Shown here: piece after piece, positions 26,838 to 37,058 of the stretch | Layout of the letters: each line of letters starts with the position of its first letter | How positions within the stretch are numbered: the stretch's first letter is position 1 | From: Nanobdellota archaeon | GTDB taxonomy: Archaea; Nanobdellota; Nanobdellia; Parvarchaeales; Parvarchaeaceae | Length of the DNA: 37,900 bases | Assembly (NCBI GenBank): GCA_021818905.1 | Contig: JAKASS010000001.1 | Span: 79,648 to 117,547, forward strand | Direction of reading: 5' to 3' | The notes under the pieces: generated by a model | Told to the model about the DNA's origin: nothing | Seen by the model: only the letters and a program-made list of their open reading frames with translations | Databases searched by the model: none | Made by a program: the position numbers and the translations under genes

Positions 26838-26850
26838 GTTTACTGTAAAC
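26838..26850. promoter_or_regulatory. Operator-like palindrome copy 2: GTTTAC-T-GTAAAC
   Basis: Perfect palindrome 36 bp from copy 1, same arms GTTTA/TAAAC. Confidence 0.6.
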
Positions 26851-26933
26851 CAATTTAGGCCATAAAAAGCTATATATATTGTATAGTGAAAAGCAAAATC
26901 GATTAATAAATAATAGAAAAGACTGTACTCATA

Positions 26934-27689
26934 ATGGCTAAGCTAGTATTCATAGGAACCGGTTCTGGCGGTTTTGTAGGCAGCGAGAGACAGAATCCTT
27001 CTGTTTATTTTGACGGAATACTTTTTGATTGCGGCGCAGGTACGAATGGCAGGCTATATGATCTAGAGCTTCTAAACAAAGTAGAAGTGATTCTTATAAG
27101 CCATCTTCACAGCGATCATATAAGCGGTATTTATGACTTGCTTGTGCAGATTGCGATAGACGGTTCGCTAAATAAAACGGAAAGGGCTATCGAAATATTT
27201 TCGCCGCCTGGACTTTCTAAGCTTATAACCGATTATGTGAAAACTGAAGCCATATCCAGTGATCTTCTAAAATTCGCTAATTTCAAGCTGCACGAAACAG
27301 AAAGTTTAGATATAAAAATAAAAGGTAAACATATAATTGGTGTAAAGCTCGACCATCTCGCCTTTAATTTGGGCTATCCTATTGACAACGGAAAAACTAA
27401 GGTTGCTTATTCTGGCGATACTAGGGTGCCTAGTGCTATAGAAAAACTTAAAACTGACTATTTGATACACGAAGCTTCTTTTCCAGAAAAGTATAAAGAT
27501 CTCGCAATCAAATTCGGACACAGCACTGCGAAAGATGCCGCTAAAACCGCTGTAAAAATGGGGGCTAAAAGACTTTTTCTTACACACTTAAACAACAGGT
27601 CCGGTCCTGCAGACGAGATAGAATCTGAAGCAAAAGAAGTCTTCAAAAATTCAATAGTAGTAAATGATTTTAATAGCTTTGAGATCTAA
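26934..27689 (+). CDS. MBL-fold metallo-hydrolase, RNase Z-like
   Basis: FIGTGSGG, FDCGAG, ISHLHSDHISG, YSGDTR, FLTHLN; TATA-like GCTATATATATTG near 26870. Confidence 0.88.
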   Translation: MAKLVFIGTGSGGFVGSERQNPSVYFDGILFDCGAGTNGRLYDLELLNKVEVILISHLHSDHISGIYDLLVQIAIDGSLNKTERAIEIFSPPGLSKLITDYVKTEAISSDLLKFANFKLHETESLDIKIKGKHIIGVKLDHLAFNLGYPIDNGKTKVAYSGDTRVPSAIEKLKTDYLIHEASFPEKYKDLAIKFGHSTAKDAAKTAVKMGAKRLFLTHLNNRSGPADEIESEAKEVFKNSIVVNDFNSFEI

Positions 27690-27694
27690 AGTTT

Positions 27695-29485
27695 CTAATT
27701 CAGAGACTTCAATTTATCGACAAGCCCTCTGACTATGTCGAACCCGCCATCCCAGAATTCCTGCGAGTTTATGTCTATGCCTGTTTTCTTAAGTATGTTT
27801 TCAGGGGTTTCTGAGCCGCCGGCTGCAAGTATGCCCAATATCTTTGGCTTGAAGCTTTCTCCTTCCTCTTTGTATTTTTTGTAAAGTGAAAGCGTCAAAA
27901 GTCCTCCAAAACTGTAAGCATAACAGTAAAATGGTGTATGGTATATGTGGGGTATCATCGACCATTCCCACCTAAATTCATCCGGTATTTCTGATAAAGA
28001 GTCTCCAAACTGCTCTTTAAGATTCGACATGTATAGATCACATAGTTCTTTTGTTGTAGCACCTTTCGCCACGGCTTCGTGCGCTGCATTCTCAAAAAGT
28101 ACGAAGTAAGCTTGCCTTTGTATTGTTGCGTATAGGTCACCGAGCCTATCTACCAAAAGCTCTGTCTTTACTTTATCGTCATTTTCTCTGTCCATCAACT
28201 TTTCAGACATGACCATCTCTCCGAGTATAGAAGCAGTTTCTGCCATTGGCAGTCCGGGATTTTGGGTAAGTACTGAATGAGAAGACGCAAGCAATGCGTT
28301 TATACCATGACCCGATTCGTGCGCCACTGTAAACACGTCTCTCACACGGCCAGTATAATTTAATTTGATGAAAGGTACTATATTTGGACCTACATTCATA
28401 TTGTATGCCCCAGACTGCTTTCCAGGTCTTATTTCAGAGTCTACATGGTCGCTATCGAAGATTTTTCTAGCAAGCTCACTGAATTTTGGATCAAACTCCT
28501 GGAATACGTCTAATACTAGATTAACTCCATCAGAATATCTGAATTTTTTGTCTGATTTAGTTGTAGGTGCGTAAATATCATATCTGCTAAGCTTGTCGAC
28601 GCCTAAGAGCTTTGCTTTAAGTTTAAAGAAATCCTGGAATGCGCCCACGTTCTTTCTACAAGAAGATAGTAAAGCATCAATTGCAGAGTCCGATATCCCG
28701 TTTTTCATGTTCCTAGACGAGATGGGCGAAGAATAATTCCGCAGTTTAAGATTTTCATTCGACCAGTCTCTAACTACATTCATGTAAATCGCCCCTAGCA
28801 AGTCTCCATTTTCTGCATTTTTAGATAAAATCGCGTGATACGCGGCCCTTCTCTTTTTTGGATTTGTGCTCTGAAACAAAGACAAAAGTTCTCCCTCTGT
28901 AAACTTTTTAGATTTTCCTTTGCCATCTTTTTCCGTTTTGCCATCTATTTTAAGTACATAGCTAAAGCCGTTTGTGACCTGGTCATATAAGTCTGACCAT
29001 GCTGATTCACTCGTGATATTTTTTAGGTTTATAGCCTGTTCGACTTTTTCGTCTAAAGTATGCGATGTTAGTTTTCTCATTTTTGTAAGATAGAATCTAT
29101 GGTCTGTGTTTTCAGGTAGCAAGTCGCTCGCGGTTTTTTCGTCCAGCCCTAACCACCACAACTTAAGGAAAAGCCTCTTATTCTGCATTTCAGTCATTAT
29201 GTCTTCCGCTTTGTCTAAAAATGCCTTTGCCTCCTGAGAAGAAGTATTCTCCGTGAACCGCATTTGTGCATAGCTTATTAAGCGAATAGCTGATGCGGTT
29301 ATGTCTTCTTCAAGCCGCACAGCTCCTGCTACGTCTTCCCTTGATAGGTGCCCTAGATTAGTCCTTAATGTCTCAAATTGTGATACTTTTTTATTTAAGT
29401 CTGCTAAGAAGCTGTCAAATTTCTGGCCTTCTGTCGCTTCTAAAACATCGCTAAGGTCCCATTTCTTCTGCTTATATTCTGTCAT
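27695..29485 (-). CDS. pepF: M3-family oligoendopeptidase F-like
   Basis: VAHESGHGINAL (HExxH variant HESGH), ETASILGEMVMSE, FYCYAYSFGGLLTLSLY. Confidence 0.92.
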   Translation of the reverse strand: MTEYKQKKWDLSDVLEATEGQKFDSFLADLNKKVSQFETLRTNLGHLSREDVAGAVRLEEDITASAIRLISYAQMRFTENTSSQEAKAFLDKAEDIMTEMQNKRLFLKLWWLGLDEKTASDLLPENTDHRFYLTKMRKLTSHTLDEKVEQAINLKNITSESAWSDLYDQVTNGFSYVLKIDGKTEKDGKGKSKKFTEGELLSLFQSTNPKKRRAAYHAILSKNAENGDLLGAIYMNVVRDWSNENLKLRNYSSPISSRNMKNGISDSAIDALLSSCRKNVGAFQDFFKLKAKLLGVDKLSRYDIYAPTTKSDKKFRYSDGVNLVLDVFQEFDPKFSELARKIFDSDHVDSEIRPGKQSGAYNMNVGPNIVPFIKLNYTGRVRDVFTVAHESGHGINALLASSHSVLTQNPGLPMAETASILGEMVMSEKLMDRENDDKVKTELLVDRLGDLYATIQRQAYFVLFENAAHEAVAKGATTKELCDLYMSNLKEQFGDSLSEIPDEFRWEWSMIPHIYHTPFYCYAYSFGGLLTLSLYKKYKEEGESFKPKILGILAAGGSETPENILKKTGIDINSQEFWDGGFDIVRGLVDKLKSLN

Positions 29486-29559
29486 AACCAAATCGCATTA
29501 AATCCATTAATTTTACTATATTAGAGTGATAATACCGCATATAAATACTTTTAATCTAC

Positions 29560-30234
29560 TCATGACTTTACCGACTTGTCGTATTCTACTTTGGATATGG
29601 CCCCTTTAGAGAATTTTAGACGATAAGGATATCTGCCAAATTCATTTATGACATAAAGATTTCCTGAATCGGATAATAGTGCCCCTCTTGGGCGTTGTCT
29701 AATCGATTCTTCGACTTTTCTTATTAAAGAATCGTTCCCGTTCTTATGGAGATTTTCTGCGTTTAATAAAATTATATTTTCTACTGTTAAACTTCTCTGG
29801 CATTCGTCACATGAGTATTTATCACCCGGAAAGAATTCGTCAACTTTTAGTTCTTCCCAGCATTCGCATCTAAAATATACGTCTGGAACCGTCCCTTTAA
29901 ATCCCGTAAATACCCCGAGCCAGACTTTATCGTGGAGCGTGTAGCCGCTGTACATCTCGTCAGAGACGTGTTTTGCTAGGTAATTTATTCTGTGCGCTTC
30001 TTCGTGCTTTAGCGTATTCTTTATTTTAGCTTCGTCTTTGCTAGATAGATAGCTTTCGCTGATCGCAATCGTCTTTCTTCTCTTGCTCCAGTTAGGAACG
30101 CAGTTACCCTGCACTAGCGTATAATTCTTTGGATCAAAACACTGATATGTTTGTATAATCTGTATTGATTCGCTCGTTTCGGATAGCTCTTCTCTAAGCT
30201 CGCCAAGCAGCCTTTCCAATGTTTCTATGGCCAT
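29560..30234 (-). CDS. SprT-like zinc metalloprotease with C-terminal zinc ribbon
   Basis: LKHEEAHRINYL (HExxH), downstream LHDKVWLGVF, then CEC...CDEC metal knuckles. Confidence 0.65.
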   Translation of the reverse strand: MAIETLERLLGELREELSETSESIQIIQTYQCFDPKNYTLVQGNCVPNWSKRRKTIAISESYLSSKDEAKIKNTLKHEEAHRINYLAKHVSDEMYSGYTLHDKVWLGVFTGFKGTVPDVYFRCECWEELKVDEFFPGDKYSCDECQRSLTVENIILLNAENLHKNGNDSLIRKVEESIRQRPRGALLSDSGNLYVINEFGRYPYRLKFSKGAISKVEYDKSVKS

Positions 30235-30278
30235 TTAGTCTTATAGAAGTGTTCCGCTATATAAAAGGTATTATAACA

Positions 30279-31898
30279 TCATTTTATCAAAGATTGACTC
30301 TGTTCGTGCATGAATTGTTCGAGATAGAACCTACTGCCCGTGCCTTTTCCAGTCAATCCACTATTTTTCCAACCGACAAAACTGTGTAAGCCGACTATGG
30401 CCCCTGTTGTAGCGCCTATTTCTCTATTAACGTAAGTGACGCCTGCTTGTATTCCGTTGAAGAATTTCTTTATCTCGCTACGTTTTTTACTGTATAATCC
30501 GGCGGTCAATCCGTATTCCGTTTCATTCGCCTTTTTCATGGCTCCGTCGAATGTCTTGTAAGTAGCCAAGACTAGGAATGGCGTGAATAGTTCTTCGTGA
30601 AACAGTCGGTTCTTTTCATCTACTTCTGCTATAGTCGGCTCTACATATATTCCTTTAAGACCTACATCGACTTGTTTGCCACCGAAAAGTGCCTTTCCAG
30701 ATTTTCTTACCTCTTCTACCGCGTTATTATATTTTTTTTGGGCTTCTTCGCTTATGAGCGGCCCAATGTAAACTCCCTTATTCAGAGGATTGCCTATGTT
30801 TAATTTTTTGACTTTTTCTAAAAGTCTCTTAACAAATTCTTCTTTAACCGATTCCTGGACGTAAACACGAGAAGTCGCACTGCATTTTTGTCCACAAAAA
30901 CCGAATGCGGAACTGGTTACTCCTTTTGCGGCTATGTCTAAGTCTGCATACTTTGAGACTATTACGGGGTTCTTTCCGCCCATTTCCACGACAAAAACCT
31001 TGTGCAAACCGAGTTCATTGCTCTTCTTTATCATGCTTAATCCCACTGCTCTCGAACCTGTGAAGGCTATTCCGCTGACCTTTGGATTTGTGACGAACTC
31101 GTCTCCTATCTCAGAACCCGGGCCGCTAAGATAATTAAAAACTCCTGCAGGCAAACCTGCTTCTTCGAATATCTCGTATATTTTAAAACCGGAAAGCATC
31201 GTCATGTTGCCTGTGGATGAAGGCTTAAACACTACAGTGTTTCCTGTTATCAAAGCACCGGTAGACATGCCTACAGATATAGAAATCGGGAAATTGAAAG
31301 GCGCTATAACCCCGAATACACCATACGGCTTCATTCTTACCGTAACCTCTTCCCGCATGCCGGGCGCTCCTTGAAAACCTGCCGCGGTCTTTACAGTGCT
31401 TTCGGCCGACTTATTCTTTGATATGTAACCTTTATTGGACTCTACGAGATCTGAATAATATCTAATAAAATCTATCGCTTCGTCTACTTCGCCTACAGAC
31501 TCGTACCTACTTTTACCGTTTTCTATGCTCAAAATTGCCGCCATGGTGAATTTTTCCTTCGCAAAAATACGGGCGGCTTTTCTGAATATCCCGATCCTTT
31601 CCTTATAATTTAGAACGCCCCATCCACTAAAGGCATCAAAGGCCGCGTCTATCGCTATATGTGTAAGCTCTCTTGTGCCCTTCTGAAAAGTGCCTACATT
31701 CGCCTTGTCTATCGGAGAAAGTTCGACAAGTTTTTCCTTTGAGTGAACCTCTTTGCCGCCTATGTAAACCGGAAATTCTTTTCCGAGGACCTCTTTTTTT
31801 ACCTTTTCTACTGCTCTATCAAAAAGGCCATCGAACTCGGCTTCTTTGCCGGCTTCTAGAAATTTTTGAAAGGTAGACTCATTCACGAACTTTTTCAT
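30279..31898 (-). CDS. Aldehyde dehydrogenase, 1-pyrroline-5-carboxylate-dehydrogenase-like
   Basis: APFNFPISISVGMSTGALITGNTVVFKPSS, FTGSRAVGL, EMGGKNPVIV, FGFCGQKCSATSRVYV (catalytic Cys), FVGWKNSGLTGKGTGSRFYLEQFMHEQS. Confidence 0.88.
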   Translation of the reverse strand: MKKFVNESTFQKFLEAGKEAEFDGLFDRAVEKVKKEVLGKEFPVYIGGKEVHSKEKLVELSPIDKANVGTFQKGTRELTHIAIDAAFDAFSGWGVLNYKERIGIFRKAARIFAKEKFTMAAILSIENGKSRYESVGEVDEAIDFIRYYSDLVESNKGYISKNKSAESTVKTAAGFQGAPGMREEVTVRMKPYGVFGVIAPFNFPISISVGMSTGALITGNTVVFKPSSTGNMTMLSGFKIYEIFEEAGLPAGVFNYLSGPGSEIGDEFVTNPKVSGIAFTGSRAVGLSMIKKSNELGLHKVFVVEMGGKNPVIVSKYADLDIAAKGVTSSAFGFCGQKCSATSRVYVQESVKEEFVKRLLEKVKKLNIGNPLNKGVYIGPLISEEAQKKYNNAVEEVRKSGKALFGGKQVDVGLKGIYVEPTIAEVDEKNRLFHEELFTPFLVLATYKTFDGAMKKANETEYGLTAGLYSKKRSEIKKFFNGIQAGVTYVNREIGATTGAIVGLHSFVGWKNSGLTGKGTGSRFYLEQFMHEQSQSLIK

Positions 31899-31962
31899 AT
31901 TTACTTAATTCCCTCTTTGTTATTATATATTATTTTATACTGTCTTCAAGAGATTTTAAAAT

Positions 31963-32035
31963 TAGCCCTGACCGGATTTGAACCGGTGTTACAGGCTCCA
32001 AAGGCCCATGTACTTGGCCACTATACTACAGGGCT
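31963..32035 (-). tRNA. tRNA-Gln (TTG anticodon)
   Basis: Reverse complement AGCCCTG...CAGGGCT acceptor, loop CTTTGGA, T-arm ACCGGTTCAAATCCGGT. Confidence 0.93.
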
Positions 32036-32127
32036 ATAAGAAGCCTTAACCCATGATTATTCTTAAACGTTAAAAAATTACGCTAAAATATTTGAAGATT
32101 TAAATATCAAAGTTAATATAAGACTAA

Positions 32128-33168
32128 ATGATAATCGAGGTTCTAGTTGCGGCGGCACTAGGATCCGTTGCTGTACTTCTTGGCGGGCAATTTCTTCTCC
32201 CTATACTCTACCAAAGCGGCTTCGTAGCTCAGGACATAAACAAGAAGAACCGTCCGATTCTTCCGGCCAGCGGCGGACTCGTCCTCACGCTCGGATTTTT
32301 TGTCGGTATAATGGCTATACTATTTTCTGTGAATTTTATCGAAGCTGACAATATAAACGTAGAGTTGCTTTTGATTACGCTGATAAGCGTGATTGCTATC
32401 TCTTTTGTCGGGTTTCTTGATGACCTTCTTGGAAGCCGTGTCAGGACTTCGAAAGAGGACGTTAAAAAAATCGCCAAGAACTATTCGTTTTTTAATGGGG
32501 GGATAAAGCAATGGCAAAAACCCATGTTAACTTTAATCGCCGCGGTACCTTTGATGGTCATAAATTGGGGCGCGCCAGTTCTTAATATCCCATTTATCGG
32601 AAATGTTGCGATAAACCAGGTAATATATACACTAATAGTGATACCGCTCGCAGTTGTATTTTCTTCTAATGTATTCAATATGCTGGAAGGCCTTAACGGG
32701 ATATCAGCACAGATGGGTCTTGTGGCCTTCGCCGCGTTAGCTATATTTTCTTACCACCTGCAAGCCTATACGGGATTCGCCATAGCAACGGTAATGTCGG
32801 GGGCTTTGCTCGCTTATCTCTACTATGGTTCTTATCCTGCAAAAATCCTGCCCGGGGACAGTCTTACTTATCTTATAGGTGCTTCTTTTGCTGCCACGGT
32901 AATAGTGGGCGGTATGCAAATACTCGGCGTTCTTCTTATTCTTCCATGGATAGCAGAATTTTTCCTTAAGGCCAGGAAGAGGTTCCACGCCAATTCCTGG
33001 GGATTGATACAGAAGGACGGACGACTAAAATCTCCGCACGGTGATAAAATCTATTCTTTAACCCACATTTTCTTGAGAACTGGTCGCTTTAAAGAGTGGC
33101 AGATAGTGGCGCTGCTTACGCTCGTAGAGGTGATGGTTGCAGGGTTAAGTCTGGCAGTACTTTGGTAA
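32128..33168 (+). CDS. Glycosyltransferase family 4 / UDP-GlcNAc:polyprenyl-phosphate GlcNAc-1-P transferase-like (Alg7/AglH/MraY superfamily)
   Basis: Multi-TM; RPILPASGGLVL, GFLDDLLGSR, NVFNMLEGLNGISAQMG, LPGDSLTYLIGAS, HANSWGLIQKDGRLKSPHG. Confidence 0.9.
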   Translation: MIIEVLVAAALGSVAVLLGGQFLLPILYQSGFVAQDINKKNRPILPASGGLVLTLGFFVGIMAILFSVNFIEADNINVELLLITLISVIAISFVGFLDDLLGSRVRTSKEDVKKIAKNYSFFNGGIKQWQKPMLTLIAAVPLMVINWGAPVLNIPFIGNVAINQVIYTLIVIPLAVVFSSNVFNMLEGLNGISAQMGLVAFAALAIFSYHLQAYTGFAIATVMSGALLAYLYYGSYPAKILPGDSLTYLIGASFAATVIVGGMQILGVLLILPWIAEFFLKARKRFHANSWGLIQKDGRLKSPHGDKIYSLTHIFLRTGRFKEWQIVALLTLVEVMVAGLSLAVLW

Positions 33169-33245
33169 CATTGTAAAACTGCAAAAATACCTACCTTGCA
33201 GTAAAAAGAAAGCTTTATATTTGGGTTTTAATCTATTATAATACA

Positions 33246-34358
33246 ATGGAAAGTAAAACTGTCGCAGGAAAGGATTCTACGCTAGAGCGGGTGTTAAGCA
33301 AAACTGGAGAACTTTCAGAAATAATCGATGCAAAGGTATTGGACTTGGATAAATTAGAGCACGCTTTATCCCCCTATCTAAGAACCTCATTTCTTGTTCA
33401 ATACGATGACGATAACAAAATGATATCCGGCAATCAGGTATACGAGATGCTAGCGCCTTTCATGACGGAGAACATGAAACCCTCCGAAGTCCTAAGTTTG
33501 GAAGAAAAATTGGCGCCGGCCGTTTTAAAGAACGCCGAGACTGAGATGTTGAACCTTAACGCTCAGGGCGCTTCAATGTCCGATAGCAAACCGAATGGCT
33601 ACGCGGCCGGAAGAAGCATAGTTGGTTTAGACATAAGACTATCCGAGATGCTTAGCGAGGCGCCGGAAACTTCATTTGTTTTTGAAAAAATCGGAAAGGC
33701 ATTCGCCGTAAAGAAAGTTATTTCAAACGTTTACAGACTCAGTGAAGTCGATAAAGGGGCCAAATTCTTTTTCGCTACAGATTCCGCCGGGTCTGCCGGC
33801 TACTTATTATCTTTAGATTCTGCCGATGAATTTGACATTTCTTCACAAAATCTTTTGTCGCTATCTTTCTCCAAAGATAAAACTGACTACGTTAAATCCA
33901 CTTCGCAGAGCCGGCGCGCTGCTAGACTATATGAAATAAAAGATGGCGGGCAGACAAAAAGAAAGATACCTACCTCAAGCCAGGAGTTTAAAACGATATT
34001 CCCGGCTCTTTCTGAACTCCAGAACAAGCTTTTCGATACTAAACACAGATATGAAACTCGTGCGATAGAGGCATTCCTAAACGGGGGCAAAGTCGATGTG
34101 GTGGGTTGCCTCAAGGACTTTAGAAATGGGCTTATACAGAATGGGAAAGTCTACCTAAAGCAGGTTAAGCCTCGACTAAATAACGGAAAGGTAGAATATA
34201 CCAACGGCGAGATTCAAGTATCTGAAGATTTTGATAGTTTTCTTGATAAAATAAAAGTTTTGTATGGTGGTGACAAGAACGCGGCAAAAGGCGACTTATT
34301 TTTAGCTGTTCCAAAGATACCGCCACCAAAAAATGACATCTCGTCGATGTACGGGTAG
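33246..34358 (+). CDS. Hypothetical protein, 370 aa, soluble
   Basis: Long ORF with TATA-like AAAGCTTTATATTTGGG about 30 nt upstream; no recognised motif. Confidence 0.7.
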   Translation: MESKTVAGKDSTLERVLSKTGELSEIIDAKVLDLDKLEHALSPYLRTSFLVQYDDDNKMISGNQVYEMLAPFMTENMKPSEVLSLEEKLAPAVLKNAETEMLNLNAQGASMSDSKPNGYAAGRSIVGLDIRLSEMLSEAPETSFVFEKIGKAFAVKKVISNVYRLSEVDKGAKFFFATDSAGSAGYLLSLDSADEFDISSQNLLSLSFSKDKTDYVKSTSQSRRAARLYEIKDGGQTKRKIPTSSQEFKTIFPALSELQNKLFDTKHRYETRAIEAFLNGGKVDVVGCLKDFRNGLIQNGKVYLKQVKPRLNNGKVEYTNGEIQVSEDFDSFLDKIKVLYGGDKNAAKGDLFLAVPKIPPPKNDISSMYG

Positions 34359-34390
34359 GTGCTTAAATATTAGTAAATAAAATAATCAAT

Positions 34391-34861
34391 ATGGAAATAA
34401 TCCCGCTTGGTGTAACTGTAGTGCAATATCAGGGCACGATGGATGACCAGCAAACATACAACTTCGTAAAAACGACATTGCAGGGGCTCGGCTACAAAGT
34501 CGCAGAAAATTCTTATATCCAATTCGCTGGCGGAAACTACGCCATAGAATGGACAGCTAAGAGAATGATAGATGATTACATGGCTTATAGATTAACAATA
34601 AAACTTGATTATCGCAATATCAGCGAAGCCGCCGCAGTGAAAGACGGTAAACAGGTAAAAATAAAAACGGGGGATTTAAAAGTCCAGATAATAGCAGACC
34701 TCGTGTTGGATTATCTAGACAAATGGACTGTCGGGATATCAAAATTCATAAGACCAATTTATGATAAAATGAACCAAGAGGTCATAAATCAGAGAAAGAC
34801 GGCGTTTGAAAACGAAATACAAAATTTGAAGACCGCAATACAATCGCATTTCGGGCAATGA
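34391..34861 (+). CDS. Hypothetical protein, 156 aa
   Basis: ORF whose stop is 4 bp before the Rqc2-like start; no recognised family. Confidence 0.7.
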   Translation: MEIIPLGVTVVQYQGTMDDQQTYNFVKTTLQGLGYKVAENSYIQFAGGNYAIEWTAKRMIDDYMAYRLTIKLDYRNISEAAAVKDGKQVKIKTGDLKVQIIADLVLDYLDKWTVGISKFIRPIYDKMNQEVINQRKTAFENEIQNLKTAIQSHFGQ

Positions 34862-34865
34862 GCCT

Positions 34866-36665
34866 ATGCCCACTAGAAGCATATCCTCTTTTGACCTTTA
34901 CAAGCTTACAAAAGAGCTTTCATTTCTTAACGGCGGGTTTGTAAGAAACGTAAAAAGTCGAAAAAATGAGATTTATATACTTATCTTCAGCGGTCAGGAA
35001 TATTGGCTGAAAATAGTCCCTGGCAAATATGTCTCTGTTTCGAGGGAGAAGCCAGATGAAACGATAGACTTTCCTTTTACAGCAAAGTTAAAAAACGAAT
35101 TATTGGGCAAAAAAATAGTAATATCCGTGCATGGGTCGGATAGGATAATAGAACTCGACGCGAGGGATGCAAAACTCATAATAGAACTTTTTTCCAATGG
35201 GAACATATCAATAGTTAAAGACGGGATAATAGAGCAAGCTCTATTCAATAGATCTTACGGGACTAGGAAAATCGCTTCAGGTATACCATTCCAATATCCG
35301 CCAGAAGCGTTGGACGTTTTTAATATGGAACTAAAAGACTTCTCTAGGTCTCTTATTGAATCTAAAAGAGAAAACCTGGTAAAGGCCCTTGCAGTAGATT
35401 TCTCGCTCGGGGGGCTTTACGCCGAAGAAATCTGTTATCGGGCAGAGTTGGACAAGAACACAAGACCAAAGAACCTTGAGAAGACTGACGCAAATAAGAT
35501 ATACACTATCGCAAAGGCTATGTTTAACGAAACCGTAAAACCAAGCATAATAGAAAACAAATTTCTTGCGGTAGTAGAGATAAGGGACATCTCTGGTGAG
35601 AAGAAAAGCTTCAAGACGATTAATGATGCAATAATCGCTTTTTTTAAGGGGGATGAGAAAAGTGAAAACGCGGCTAGAGTTTTTAATCCAGCGAGCATAG
35701 AAAATAAAATTGCCGAATATTCGGGATTTGTGAATTATATAACAGAAAATTATGAAAGCATTAAAGATGTGATAAGAACGATAAGAAACTCTGACGAAAG
35801 CCTGGACAGTAGAAAATTGAAGCTTGATTCTGTTGGTTGGGGGGTCAGAGACAAATTCATATACAGAACGGATAATCCCGAAATACAGATAGATATGACA
35901 AAGCCGATTAACGATACCCTATCTGAGAATTATCAAAAGATAAAAAGACTTAAAGCAGCTTTACTAAAAAAGCCCGAGGCAAGGGCGCCGGCAAAGAGAT
36001 TAAAGTTCCATTACGATGAAGCCTGGTATTCAAAGTTCAGATCGTTCTTTACATCTTCTAATAAATTGGTAGTAATAGGCCGGGATAATAGTCAAAACAT
36101 CGTGCTTGTGACAAAACATACCGAACCGAGTGATTTACTTATTCATGCGGATGTTTTCGGGAGTCCTTTTGGTTTATTAAAGCTCGAAGGGGGGGCGGTC
36201 CCGAGTGAAAGCGACGTACGTGAGGCCGCTGAGATGGTCGGTTCATATTCATCCGCATGGAAAGCCGGCGCAGGCAGCATAGATGTTTATTTAGTAAAAC
36301 CGGGACAAGTGACTAAAACGCCGCCATCGGGTGAATCTTTAAAGAAAGGGGCATTCTACATAGGGGGCGAAAGAACTTACGTCAAAGACGTAGATCTTAA
36401 AGTTTACATAAATTTGACCTTCGACGCTTCTGAGTATAACCTTAGAAGTTTACCATATCGACCAGACGGAGATTTTGTGCTGATTCGACCCGGCAATACC
36501 AAAAGAGAAGACATCTTAGACCGAATAATAAAAACCTTTTCCCAAAAAGCGGGCATAATAATCGACAGGAACCGCTTGGACAGGCTTATACCAACGGGTC
36601 GGTCGGCTATAGAAAAGATATTCGTACCTACTGAAAGCCCAAAAATTAGCGAATCTAAGCTATAA
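34866..36665 (+). CDS. NFACT-family ribosome quality control protein (Rqc2/NEMF/RqcH-like)
   Basis: N-term SSFDLYKLTKELSFLNGGFVRNV; RSYGTRK; NFACT-R-like VIGRDNSQNIVLVTKHTEPSDLLIHADVFGSPFGLLK...SSAWKAG...VYLVKPGQVTKTPPSGESLKKGAFYI. Confidence 0.9.
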   Translation: MPTRSISSFDLYKLTKELSFLNGGFVRNVKSRKNEIYILIFSGQEYWLKIVPGKYVSVSREKPDETIDFPFTAKLKNELLGKKIVISVHGSDRIIELDARDAKLIIELFSNGNISIVKDGIIEQALFNRSYGTRKIASGIPFQYPPEALDVFNMELKDFSRSLIESKRENLVKALAVDFSLGGLYAEEICYRAELDKNTRPKNLEKTDANKIYTIAKAMFNETVKPSIIENKFLAVVEIRDISGEKKSFKTINDAIIAFFKGDEKSENAARVFNPASIENKIAEYSGFVNYITENYESIKDVIRTIRNSDESLDSRKLKLDSVGWGVRDKFIYRTDNPEIQIDMTKPINDTLSENYQKIKRLKAALLKKPEARAPAKRLKFHYDEAWYSKFRSFFTSSNKLVVIGRDNSQNIVLVTKHTEPSDLLIHADVFGSPFGLLKLEGGAVPSESDVREAAEMVGSYSSAWKAGAGSIDVYLVKPGQVTKTPPSGESLKKGAFYIGGERTYVKDVDLKVYINLTFDASEYNLRSLPYRPDGDFVLIRPGNTKREDILDRIIKTFSQKAGIIIDRNRLDRLIPTGRSAIEKIFVPTESPKISESKL

Positions 36666-36698
36666 ATACGACTTGCAATCTAACTAACATTAAGTGAT

Positions 36699-37058
36699 TT
36701 GATGATACCCAACAGAGTCGCGCTAGAAAGTGTTATAACTGACCTATCGGCGGATAATGGCTGTATAATAGTCGAAGGCAAGAGGGACATAAATGCTCTC
36801 GTGGCCCTCGGGGTAGATAAGAGCAGAATAATACAAACGGCTCAGATAAGATATTGTGATCTTGAGGCCAAAATTCAACCTTGCTACAAAAAGCTTATCC
36901 CTATCTTTGACAATGACAGGACTGGCAGCAATAGATTATCCTCATTTATGGCATATTTTTCTGCGAATGGGGTGCCGATAGACTTATCATATTCTAACAG
37001 AATAAAAAACTCCGGACTTATCTGTTTAGAAGACATAGACAACGTTCTCTGCCCATAA
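36699..37058 (+). CDS. Small stand-alone Toprim-domain protein
   Basis: IIVEGKRDINAL (Toprim Glu), LIPIFDNDRTG (DxD). Confidence 0.82.
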   Translation: MMIPNRVALESVITDLSADNGCIIVEGKRDINALVALGVDKSRIIQTAQIRYCDLEAKIQPCYKKLIPIFDNDRTGSNRLSSFMAYFSANGVPIDLSYSNRIKNSGLICLEDIDNVLCP

